A stretch of 18,748 nucleotides of DNA from positions 1-18,748 of the forward strand of contig DASXFV010000089.1 of NCBI GenBank assembly GCA_036489445.1. The letters run 5' to 3'. How positions within the stretch are numbered: the stretch's first letter is position 1; every line of letters begins with the position of its first letter. Both the position numbers and the translations under genes were made by a program. The notes below the pieces were generated by a model. That model ran no database searches. It was not told where the DNA came from and saw only the letters and a list, made by a program, of their open reading frames with translations. The DNA is from DAIDKA01 sp036489445 (GTDB taxonomy: Bacteria; Pseudomonadota; Gammaproteobacteria; Steroidobacterales; Steroidobacteraceae). Below, piece after piece: positions 1-7,149 of this stretch.

Positions 1-1
1 G

Positions 2-376
2 TTGCGCGCCAAGCGGCGCGCCGCACTGGACACCTATGACCAGGTCACCGCCCAATACAAGCTCACCGTGCTCAGTGCGTTCCAGAACGTTGCCGATACC
101 CTCACGGCGTTGGATAACGACGCGCAGGCGCTGAATGCGCAGAACGACGCCCTCGGTGACGCTCAGGCGTCACTGGACCTCATTCAGAAGCAGTACAAGA
201 TCGGCTCCGCCAATTACGTGTCGCTGCTGAGCGCGCAGCAATCCTATCAGCAGGCCCGTCTGGCCTATGTGCGGGCGCTGGCGAGCCGTTATACCGACAC
301 CGTCACGTTGTTCCAGGCGCTCGGCGGTGGCTGGTGGAATCGCACGGATGCCGGGACTTTGACCGGGTTGCATTAA
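2..376 (+). CDS. Outer-membrane efflux factor (NodT/TolC family), C-terminal part
   Basis: This is the 3' end of a gene that begins before the window; the frame is open to the first base. The 124 visible residues are alpha-helical and match the last part of an outer-membrane factor: a heptad-like helix (residues about 25-70), the conserved tail of the second repeat around YKIGSANYVSLLSAQQ, then a helix with QARLAYVRALASRYTDTV and the closing LFQALGGGWW that is typical of NodT-type lipoprotein channels of tripartite efflux pumps. Such proteins form the trimeric channel through the outer membrane and dock with a periplasmic adaptor. That adaptor gene follows 10 bases after this stop codon, so the two are almost certainly co-transcribed. 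The substrate cannot be told. The family call is solid; the lipoprotein signal and N-terminus are not visible. Confidence 0.88.
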   Translation: MRAKRRAALDTYDQVTAQYKLTVLSAFQNVADTLTALDNDAQALNAQNDALGDAQASLDLIQKQYKIGSANYVSLLSAQQSYQQARLAYVRALASRYTDTVTLFQALGGGWWNRTDAGTLTGLH

Positions 377-386
377 GGACATTCGC

Positions 387-1637
387 ATGGAAGACAGGAC
401 AGCCCTGCTGGAGCGGTTGCGGATCGATCGGAGCGCGCCGCCGGGTGTGAGCACTGCCGGGCGCCGCTGGCGGTGGCTGATCGGCGTGGGGGTCGCGATC
501 CTGTTGCTGGCCGCAGGCGGGGGCGCCTGGCTCCTGACATCGGCCGCCGATGCGGTGCCGGTCCGTGCAGCGACCGCCACTGCCGTGCAGAACGCGGCCG
601 GCCCCGCCATGGGCGGCACGTTGCTGGATGCATCCGGTTATGTGGTGGCACTACGCCAGGCTACGGTTTCCGCAAACAGCATCTACAAGGTCAATGAAGT
701 CCTGGTGCAGGCCGGGGATCGGGTCAAGGACGGGCAGGTTATTGCAAGACTGGATGACGCCAACACCAAGGCGGCCCTGGATCAAGCCCGAGTGCAGGTC
801 AGACAGAGCGAGGCGGCCCTGGCGGCGGCACAGATGGCCGCTGCGGACCTACGCCCCGGCTTTCTGCGCAATCAGACGCAGCTCAAAGAGGGCCTGATCA
901 GTCAGGATACCTTTGATACCGTGAAAGCCAGCGACGATGCGGCGGAGCAGGCGGTGCTCGTCGCGCAGCAGAATCTGGATGTCGCCAAGGCCAATGTGAC
1001 GGTGAATGAGCGTTACGAGGACTACACGGTGATCCGGGCGCCATTCGACGGTGTCGTCACGGTCAAGAATGCCCAGCCCGGAGAGATCGTCTCGCCGCAG
1101 TTCTCCGGAGGCGGCGGTCTCGCGAAGATCGTCGACATGGACTCGCTGGAAGTCGACGTCGACGTGAGCGAGAACTTCATCAGCCGCGTGCATCCGAAGC
1201 AGCCCGCGGCGATCACACTCAATGCGTATCCGGACCGGCACATTCCCGCCGAAGTCATTGCCATCGTGCCGACTGCGGACCGTTCCAAGGCGACTGTGGA
1301 GGTGCGAGTCGCATTCAAGCAGAAAGATCCCCGCATCCTGCCGGAAATGGGTGCACGGGTGTCATTCCTGGAAGAAGCACCGCCGGCCTCATCTGGCTCC
1401 TCGGCCACCGGCGCCAGCACCAGCGTCATCGTGCCGCCGGATGCGGTGCAGGCCAACGGGGACAGCGGCACGGTTTTCGTGATCGATGGGCACACGGCCG
1501 AACATCGTGCGGTAAAGCTGGGTCTGAAAGACAGCAAAGGCCAGCTGATCCTCTCGGGTCTCGAGGCCGGCGCCACCGTGGCGATCGGGGATTTCAGCAA
1601 GCTGCATGATGGCGTGCGGGTTCGTATCACGCAGTAG
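387..1637 (+). CDS. Periplasmic adaptor subunit of a tripartite efflux system (HlyD/MacA-like)
   Basis: The protein has 416 residues. It bridges an inner-membrane pump and the outer-membrane channel encoded just upstream. A cytoplasmic N-terminus of about 28 residues is followed by one membrane helix (residues about 29-53, IGVGVAILLLAAGGGAWLL). Then come the first half of the lipoyl/barrel-sandwich domain (GYVVALRQATVSA ... VQAGDRVKDGQVIARLDD), a coiled-coil hairpin (about 125-205, rich in Ala and Gln), the second lipoyl half (YTVIRAPFDGVVTVKNAQPGEIVSP), a beta-barrel domain and a C-terminal membrane-proximal domain ending ISGLEAG-like (LSGLEAGATVAIGD). The length is usual for MacA/HlyD-type adaptors. 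The ATG at 387 is preceded by AAGGA, which overlaps the upstream stop. The anchored N-terminus, rather than a lipoprotein signal, is closer to MacA/HlyD than to AcrA. No permease follows, so the pump gene must lie upstream of the window or elsewhere. Confidence 0.9.
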   Translation: MEDRTALLERLRIDRSAPPGVSTAGRRWRWLIGVGVAILLLAAGGGAWLLTSAADAVPVRAATATAVQNAAGPAMGGTLLDASGYVVALRQATVSANSIYKVNEVLVQAGDRVKDGQVIARLDDANTKAALDQARVQVRQSEAALAAAQMAAADLRPGFLRNQTQLKEGLISQDTFDTVKASDDAAEQAVLVAQQNLDVAKANVTVNERYEDYTVIRAPFDGVVTVKNAQPGEIVSPQFSGGGGLAKIVDMDSLEVDVDVSENFISRVHPKQPAAITLNAYPDRHIPAEVIAIVPTADRSKATVEVRVAFKQKDPRILPEMGARVSFLEEAPPASSGSSATGASTSVIVPPDAVQANGDSGTVFVIDGHTAEHRAVKLGLKDSKGQLILSGLEAGATVAIGDFSKLHDGVRVRITQ

Positions 1638-1663
1638 CGCCCGGACGCGAATGCAGGCAGCGT

Positions 1664-2395
1664 TTACGGTGGCGTCAGCTGACTGGCTTTGGCCCGCATC
1701 TGCGCTGCCGTGAGGCTGCCGGTGGCCAGCGGCTGACCCAGATCGAAGACCCGGGTCCTGGCCAGCGACCCGATCACCACTGGATCAAAGCCGATTTCGC
1801 GTACCAGTTGTTCGGCGATCGCGAGCGCCTGGGCATCGTCCCCGCCAATCGGAATGGCCAGTTGCTCGGGTTGGCGAAATCCGTCATGCGCAAGCGAGGC
1901 GGCACCAATACAGTTGAACACCCGCACGACGCGTTTGCTTTGCAGCAGCTCCGCCGTCGCCGGGCCTGCACCAAGCTTCTGTGCGTCAACGGCCATTGCC
2001 CCATCCCGGCTTTCGGAAGGGTTGCTGGTGTCCAGAATCACTTTCCCGGCAAGCTCGGTATGCAGATCCGTGCCCAGTTGCGGCATGGCGCGATAAGGGA
2101 CTGAGATCAATACGACGGTGCCGAACGCCGCGGCCTGCCGCGGGGTGCCCGCGTGCGCATGTGGACCCAGCTCAGCCACCAGGCCCTGCAGCTCCTCGGG
2201 ATGCCGCGAGGAAACCAACACTTCATGGCCGGCCTTGACCCAGGCGCGAGCCAGTGCACCGCCGATCCGGCCGGTGCCGATGATGCCGATCTTCAGCGGA
2301 GCCTGCGTGGTGGCAGCGTGGATGCCGGGTGCGCCCACGACGGCTATCACCCCCAATATCAGCGTGGTCGCGAGCAGCTGCAGCGTCTTGCGCAC
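1664..2395 (-). CDS. NAD(P)-binding oxidoreductase, F420-reductase-like, with export signal
   Basis: The 243-residue protein has a Rossmann fold of the NADPH-dependent F420 oxidoreductase-like family: GIIGTGRIGGALARAW is the dinucleotide loop, SSRHPEEL follows strand 2 where NADPH-preferring members contact the 2'-phosphate, and VLISVPYRAMPQL and ILDTSNP are the next strands. I place the start at the GTG at 2395 because an AGGGGA sits just upstream and the protein then begins with a Sec-type signal: VRK, a hydrophobic run of about 17 residues, then an AxA-like site near HAATTQ. The frame stays open upstream to 2737, but that extension would run over the kdp leader genes and lacks the look of protein, so I reject it. 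Bacteria without F420 carry such proteins with unknown substrates; the exported location is odd for a nicotinamide enzyme. It is divergent from the kdp operon. Confidence 0.8.
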   Translation of the reverse strand: MRKTLQLLATTLILGVIAVVGAPGIHAATTQAPLKIGIIGTGRIGGALARAWVKAGHEVLVSSRHPEELQGLVAELGPHAHAGTPRQAAAFGTVVLISVPYRAMPQLGTDLHTELAGKVILDTSNPSESRDGAMAVDAQKLGAGPATAELLQSKRVVRVFNCIGAASLAHDGFRQPEQLAIPIGGDDAQALAIAEQLVREIGFDPVVIGSLARTRVFDLGQPLATGSLTAAQMRAKASQLTPP

Positions 2396-2543
2396 GGGAG
2401 TTCCCCTGTGAGTTACCGGGCAAAGCATCAGCCATCCGTCAGTCTTCTGCAACTGAGGGCGGTCAGGGGGTTTTCCTAACATCCCACTCACCTTGGCGTC
2501 GCTAGAGTTTCCGCATCTGGATGAGGAGGCAAAGGAGGCCGTC

Positions 2544-2636
2544 GTGGACATCGTATTGATCCTGATCGTGCTCGCGCTGTATGCGGTGACCCACTGGCTG
2601 GTGTGGGCGATTGAGCGCCTCAGGAGCCCGCAATGA
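2544..2636 (+). CDS. 30-residue membrane protein preceding kdpF
   Basis: This short ORF is below usual length cut-offs. It starts at GTG 2544, with a strong Shine-Dalgarno AAAGGAGG (2531-2538) five bases upstream. The product is one hydrophobic helix (residues about 3-23: D, I, V, L-rich, with two Trp) and a short basic tail ERLRSPQ, which predicts a single-span inner-membrane peptide with the C-terminus in the cytoplasm. Its stop overlaps the kdpF start as ATGA (2633-2636), so translation of the two is probably coupled. The RBS is better than any in front of kdpF itself, so the reading frame is likely real and could serve to load ribosomes for kdpF and kdpA. My recollection is that similar tiny ORFs occur before kdpF in other proteobacteria; I cannot verify this here. 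It could alternatively be an additional small subunit of the pump. Confidence 0.7.
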   Translation: MDIVLILIVLALYAVTHWLVWAIERLRSPQ

Positions 2637-2722
2637 TCGCCCTCTACATTGTCGGGGGTGTGCTGGCGGTCGCGCTGGGCGGATATCTGTTGTACGCGCT
2701 GATCAAGCCGGAGAAATTCTGA
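2633..2722 (+). CDS. kdpF: KdpF, small stabilising subunit of the K+-transporting ATPase
   Basis: The 29-residue single-span peptide is made of a hydrophobic helix (residues about 3-22, IVGGVLAVALGGYLLYALI), ending in the KPEKF tail that is characteristic of KdpF (usually LxxPExF). KdpF binds at the lipid-exposed face of KdpA and stabilises the KdpFABC complex in the inner membrane. The start overlaps the stop of the preceding 30-residue ORF (ATGA) and its own stop overlaps the kdpA start (ATGA at 2719-2725 region, with kdpA ATG at 2722), giving a chain of coupled translation. Confidence 0.92.
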   Translation: MIALYIVGGVLAVALGGYLLYALIKPEKF

Positions 2723-4449
2723 TGACCGCTTCAACATTGGCGCTCATTGTCGTATTCCTGGGCGTCGTTGTGCTGTGCGTGAAGCCCCTGGGCCTGTACC
2801 TGTCACAGGTGATGGCGGGCACCCGGATCTGGCCATTGCGCGCCGGGGCTTCCCTGGAACGCATCACCTACCGCGCCGCCGGGATTGATCCGGCGGTTGA
2901 GATGGATTGGAAGCGGTACGCGCTGAGTCTGCTGCTGTTCAATACTTTGGGGGCATTGGTGGTCTATGCGCTGCAGCGCCTGCAGTGGTGGCTGCCGTTG
3001 AATCCTCAGGCATTCGCCAATGTCTCGCCGGACTCCTCTTTCAACACGGCGCTGAGCTTTATCACCAATACCAATTGGCAGGGGTACTCGGGCGAATCGA
3101 CCATGAGTTACCTGACCCAGATGGCGGGCCTGGCCGTACAGAATTTCATGTCTGCGGCCTCAGGGATCGCAGTGGCGTTTGCTTTGATTCGCGGCCTGGC
3201 GCGGCACAGTTCCGCCACTATTGGCAATTTCTGGGTCGATCTGACGCGCACCACGCTCTATGTGCTGCTGCCGATAGCCGCGGTTCTGGCATTGACCCTG
3301 GCTTCGCAGGGCGTCGTCCAGAATTTCAGTGCCTATAAGGATGTGACCACCGTCGAGGCTCTCAGCTCTACCCACACCCAGACGCTACCGATGGGGCCGG
3401 TCGCCTCCCAGGAGAGCATCAAGGAGTTGGGCACCAACGGTGGTGGCTTCATGAACGCCAACTCCGCACATCCCTATGAAAATCCCACGGCGCTCACCAA
3501 CTTCCTGGAGATGCTGGCGATCCTGCTCATTCCGGCAGCTTTGACCTACACCTTCGGGCGCACAGTCGGGGATACCCGCCAGGGTTGGGCGCTCCTGGCG
3601 GCGATGGTCATTCTGCTAGTGCCACTGGTGGGACTCGCCGAGTACAGCGAGCAGGCGGGCAATCCGCTCATCGCCCACCTCGGCGTCGACCAGAGTGCCA
3701 ACGCCCTGCAGTCGGGCGGCAACATGGAGGGCAAGGAAACCCGCTTTGGCATCGGCGCATCGGCCTTGTTTGCCTCCGTGGCCACCGCGACTTCCACGGG
3801 CGCAGTCAATTCCATGCATGACTCTTTCACTCCGCTGGGCGGTTTCGTGCCGCTGTTCCTGATGCAGCTCGGTGAGGTGGTGTTCGGAGGTGTTGGCACG
3901 GGGCTTTACTCCATCCTGGTATTCGCCATCGTGGGGGTCTTCATTGCCGGATTGATGATCGGCCGCACCCCGGAGTACCTGGGCAAGAAAATTGAGGCCT
4001 TCGAGATGAAGATGACCTCCATCGCGATCCTGGTCATGCCCGCCTTGGTCCTGGCGGGTACTGCGGTAGCCGTATCGATGACCGCGGGGCAGGCGGGTGT
4101 CGCCAATCCCGGCGCGCATGGATTTTCCGAGATTCTCTACGCCTTCACCTCGGCATCAAACAACAACGGCAGCGCTTTCGCCGGACTGTCCGCGAACACG
4201 CTGTTCTACAACGTGGCGCTGGGACTGGCGATCTGGTTTGGACGCTTCTGGCCGATTGTGGCCGTGCTCGCGGTGGCAGGGTCCCTGGCCGCCAAGAAGC
4301 GCGTGCCCGTGACCTCCGGAACCATGCCGACTCATGGTCCGACATTCGTCGTGCTCCTGATTGGCACCATTCTCCTGGTCGGCGCTCTGACCTTTGTACC
4401 GGCGCTGGCTCTGGGACCGGTCGTCGAGCATCTGATGCTCTGGCACTGA
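2722..4449 (+). CDS. kdpA: KdpA, K+-binding channel-like subunit of KdpFABC
   Basis: This is a 575-residue polytopic inner-membrane protein of the superfamily of K+ transporters, and it is where K+ enters the high-affinity pump. The four pore-loop signatures are all visible: TNTNWQGYSGES (about 115-126), GTNGGGFMNANSAHPYENPT (237-256), TSTGAVNSMHDSFTPLGG (357-374) and SASNNNGSAFAGL (478-490). The conserved Gly residues of the selectivity filter are intact in each. The start is the ATG at 2722, overlapping the kdpF stop; an in-frame upstream ATG at 2611 is inside the leader ORFs and rejected. The length is in the usual 550-600 range. kdpB follows after 23 bases. Confidence 0.98.
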   Translation: MTASTLALIVVFLGVVVLCVKPLGLYLSQVMAGTRIWPLRAGASLERITYRAAGIDPAVEMDWKRYALSLLLFNTLGALVVYALQRLQWWLPLNPQAFANVSPDSSFNTALSFITNTNWQGYSGESTMSYLTQMAGLAVQNFMSAASGIAVAFALIRGLARHSSATIGNFWVDLTRTTLYVLLPIAAVLALTLASQGVVQNFSAYKDVTTVEALSSTHTQTLPMGPVASQESIKELGTNGGGFMNANSAHPYENPTALTNFLEMLAILLIPAALTYTFGRTVGDTRQGWALLAAMVILLVPLVGLAEYSEQAGNPLIAHLGVDQSANALQSGGNMEGKETRFGIGASALFASVATATSTGAVNSMHDSFTPLGGFVPLFLMQLGEVVFGGVGTGLYSILVFAIVGVFIAGLMIGRTPEYLGKKIEAFEMKMTSIAILVMPALVLAGTAVAVSMTAGQAGVANPGAHGFSEILYAFTSASNNNGSAFAGLSANTLFYNVALGLAIWFGRFWPIVAVLAVAGSLAAKKRVPVTSGTMPTHGPTFVVLLIGTILLVGALTFVPALALGPVVEHLMLWH

Positions 4450-4472
4450 CGGCCCGCATTGAAGAGAAAATC

Positions 4473-6539
4473 ATGACGCATCAAAAACTGTCCATGTTTG
4501 ACCGCTCGCTGCTGGGACCTGCGGTGGCAGACTCCTTCAGGAAACTCGATCCCCGTCTGCAGTGGCGCAATCCGGTGATGTTCGTGGTCTATATCGGGGC
4601 CATCCTGACCACGGTGCTGGGAGTGCAGGCGCTGCTGGGTCCAGGGGAGGCGCCCGCCTGGTTCATCATCAACGTCGCGATCTGGCTGTGGTTTACGCTG
4701 CTGTTCGCGAACTTCGCGGAAGCCCTGGCAGAGGGCCGCAGCAAGGCCCAGGCGGCTGCACTGCGCGGCCTGAAGCAGGCGGCGTGGGCCAAGAAGCTGG
4801 CCGATCCCGCGGATCGGACGCGCCACACGAGCGTCTCCGCTACGCAATTGCGGCGCGGCGATGTGGTGCTGATCGAATCGGGCGACTATGTACCGGCGGA
4901 CGGTGAGGTCATTGAAGGTGCAGCCTCGGTGGATGAGAGTGCCATCACTGGCGAGTCGGCACCCGTCATCCGCGAATCCGGCGGCGATTTTTCGGCGGTC
5001 ACCGGCGGCACCCGTGTGCTGTCCGACTGGATCATTGTGCGCGTGACGGTCGATCCGGGTGAGACCTTCATTGATCGCATGATCGCGATGGTGGAGAGCG
5101 CGAAACGCCAGAAGACACCGAACGAGATCGCGTTGACCATCCTGCTGGTGGCGCTGACCCTGGTGTTCCTGTTTGCCACGGCCACACTGCTGCCGTACTC
5201 CATTTATAGCGTCGCGGTCGCGAAGCTGGGAACGCCGGTCAGCATCACCGCGCTGGTGGCGCTGCTGGTTTGCCTGATTCCGACCACGATCGGCGCTTTG
5301 CTGTCGGCGATCGGCGTGGCCGGCATGAGTCGCATGATGCAGGCGAATGTCATCGCCACTTCCGGCCGCGCGGTCGAGGCGGCCGGGGATGTGGATGTCC
5401 TGTTGCTCGACAAGACTGGCACCATCACCTTGGGGAATCGCCAGGCTTGCGCATTCATGCCGGCACCGGGGGTGAGTGAGGAGGAGCTCGCCAGCGTCGC
5501 GCAGCTGGCCTCGTTGGCCGATGAGACCCCGGAAGGCCGCAGCATCGTCGTGCTGGCGAAGCAACGGTTTCAACTTCGCGAACGCGATCTCGGTGCTCTT
5601 GGCGCGACCTTCGTGGCGTTCTCGGCCCACACCCGCATGAGCGGCGTCGACATCGGTACGCGGCAGATTCGCAAGGGAGCCGCGGATGCCATTACCAGGC
5701 AGGTGGAGGCCACCGGCGCCGTGTTCCCCAAGGGCATCCAGACCACGGTGCAGGAGGTGGCGCGGCGCGGCAGTACGCCACTGCTGGTGTGCGACGGCGG
5801 GCGAGTACTGGGCATCATCGAACTCAAGGACATCGTCAAAGGAGGTATCAAGGAGCGCTTCGGTGAGCTGCGGCGCATGGGGATCAAGACCATCATGATC
5901 ACCGGCGACAACAAACTCACCGCCGCAGCGATTGCCGCGGAGGCGGGGGTCGACGACTTTCTGTCGGAGGCGACGCCGGAGGCGAAACTGCGCCTGATCC
6001 GCGACCATCAGGGGCAAGGACGTCTGGTGGCCATGACGGGTGACGGGACCAACGATGCACCGGCGCTGGCGCAGGCCGATGTTGCCGTCGCCATGAATAC
6101 CGGTACGCAGGCTGCCAAGGAAGCCGGCAACATGGTGGACCTGGATTCCAACCCCACCAAGCTGATCGAGGTGGTCGAGACCGGCAAGCAGATGCTGATG
6201 ACCCGCGGTTCGTTGACCACATTCAGTATTGCAAATGATGTGGCGAAGTACTTCGCCATCATTCCCGCAGCCTTCGCGACCACCTATCCGCAGCTCAATG
6301 CACTGAACGTCATGCGCCTGGCCAGTCCCTTCTCGGCGATCCTGTCCGCGGTGATCTTCAATGCGTTGATCATCGTCTTCCTGATCCCCCTGGCGCTCAA
6401 AGGCGTGCGCTACCGGCCGCTGGGGGCAGCGGTGCTGCTGCGTCGTAATCTGCTGGTCTACGGCGTAGGGGGAGTTGTTGTGCCGTTCATCGGCATCAAG
6501 TTCATTGACCTGGTGCTCACCGTGGTCCACCTGACCTGA
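4473..6539 (+). CDS. kdpB: KdpB, ATP-hydrolysing P-type ATPase subunit
   Basis: The 688-residue class IA P-type ATPase is the energising subunit of KdpFABC. Motifs in order: the actuator-domain TGES (159-162, in SAITGESAPV) with the Ser that E. coli phosphorylates to inhibit the pump; the phosphorylation motif DKTGT with Asp313; the KGAADAI nucleotide-binding region; TGDN in the hinge region; and GDGTNDAPAL (Asp524 and Asp528). Membrane helices lie at about 35-55, 62-82, 215-300 and 575-685. No key residue is missing. GAAGAG lies upstream of the ATG. The gene is in the middle of the operon and 9 bases from kdpC. Confidence 0.98.
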   Translation: MTHQKLSMFDRSLLGPAVADSFRKLDPRLQWRNPVMFVVYIGAILTTVLGVQALLGPGEAPAWFIINVAIWLWFTLLFANFAEALAEGRSKAQAAALRGLKQAAWAKKLADPADRTRHTSVSATQLRRGDVVLIESGDYVPADGEVIEGAASVDESAITGESAPVIRESGGDFSAVTGGTRVLSDWIIVRVTVDPGETFIDRMIAMVESAKRQKTPNEIALTILLVALTLVFLFATATLLPYSIYSVAVAKLGTPVSITALVALLVCLIPTTIGALLSAIGVAGMSRMMQANVIATSGRAVEAAGDVDVLLLDKTGTITLGNRQACAFMPAPGVSEEELASVAQLASLADETPEGRSIVVLAKQRFQLRERDLGALGATFVAFSAHTRMSGVDIGTRQIRKGAADAITRQVEATGAVFPKGIQTTVQEVARRGSTPLLVCDGGRVLGIIELKDIVKGGIKERFGELRRMGIKTIMITGDNKLTAAAIAAEAGVDDFLSEATPEAKLRLIRDHQGQGRLVAMTGDGTNDAPALAQADVAVAMNTGTQAAKEAGNMVDLDSNPTKLIEVVETGKQMLMTRGSLTTFSIANDVAKYFAIIPAAFATTYPQLNALNVMRLASPFSAILSAVIFNALIIVFLIPLALKGVRYRPLGAAVLLRRNLLVYGVGGVVVPFIGIKFIDLVLTVVHLT

Positions 6540-6548
6540 GGTATTGTC

Positions 6549-7139
6549 ATGCGTTCACTCATACGTCCCGCGGTGGTGTTGTTGGTGTTCTTTACGGTGC
6601 TGACGGGATTGCTGTACCCGCTGATCGTCACCGGCATCGCACGCCTGGCTTTCCCCCAGGCGGCAGCCGGCAGTCTGCTGGTTCGCGACGGCAAACCGAT
6701 CGGTTCGCGCCTGATTGGCCAGAATTTCAGCAACCCGAAGTACTTCTGGAGCCGGCCCTCCGCGACCACGCCGCAGCCATATGCGGGTACCGGCTCCACG
6801 GGCTCGAACCTGGGTCCGCTGAACCCGGCCTTGACGGACGCGGTGAAGGCCCGCATCCAGGCACTGCGGGCCGCCGACCCGGGCAATACCAGCCCGGTGC
6901 CGGTGGACCTGGTGACGGCATCAGCCAGTGGGCTCGACCCGGAGGAGAGCCTCGCTGCGGCCTATTACCAGGCGCCGCGGGTGGCCCGCGTGCGCGGTCT
7001 GAGCGTGCAGGCGGTGCGGGACCTGATTGGCGCCCATGCGCAGGGGCGCCTGCTGGGTCTATTAGGCGAGCCGCGCATCAACGTGCTGGCGCTGAATCTG
7101 GCGCTCGATGACCTCGCTCCGGGACCTGCGAGCAGGTAG
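6549..7139 (+). CDS. kdpC: KdpC subunit of the K+-transporting ATPase
   Basis: The 196-residue protein has one N-terminal membrane helix (residues about 7-29) and a periplasmic domain. The family signatures are clear: TGLLYPLIVTGIA in the helix, GSRLIGQNFSNPKYFWSRPSA around residues 56-74, SGSNLGP-like (STGSNLGPLNP, about 83-93) and SASGLDPEESLAAAYYQAPRVA (119-140). KdpC acts with KdpB in ATP binding and complex assembly. A GAGGT ribosome site overlaps the kdpB stop. The reading frame ends 10 bases before the preferred kdpD start, so the operon continues without a break. Confidence 0.97.
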   Translation: MRSLIRPAVVLLVFFTVLTGLLYPLIVTGIARLAFPQAAAGSLLVRDGKPIGSRLIGQNFSNPKYFWSRPSATTPQPYAGTGSTGSNLGPLNPALTDAVKARIQALRAADPGNTSPVPVDLVTASASGLDPEESLAAAYYQAPRVARVRGLSVQAVRDLIGAHAQGRLLGLLGEPRINVLALNLALDDLAPGPASR

Positions 7140-7149
7140 CCTTGAAGCC

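Noticed and set aside
2396..2737. N-terminal extension of the oxidoreductase frame to 2737
   Set aside because: It would run antisense over kdpF and its leader ORF, has no protein-like features, and a GTG with a ribosome site and signal peptide starts at 2395.
4332..6530. Long open frame of 732 codons on the minus strand across kdpB
   Set aside because: It is the antisense shadow of kdpB, rich in His, Gln, Asp and Arg with no domain; kdpB on the plus strand has every P-type ATPase motif.
7108..7149. Earlier ATG of kdpD inside kdpC
   Set aside because: The extra 14 residues precede the family's RPDPD start and the site has no better ribosome binding sequence; 7150 fits the homologues, though 7108 is not excluded.
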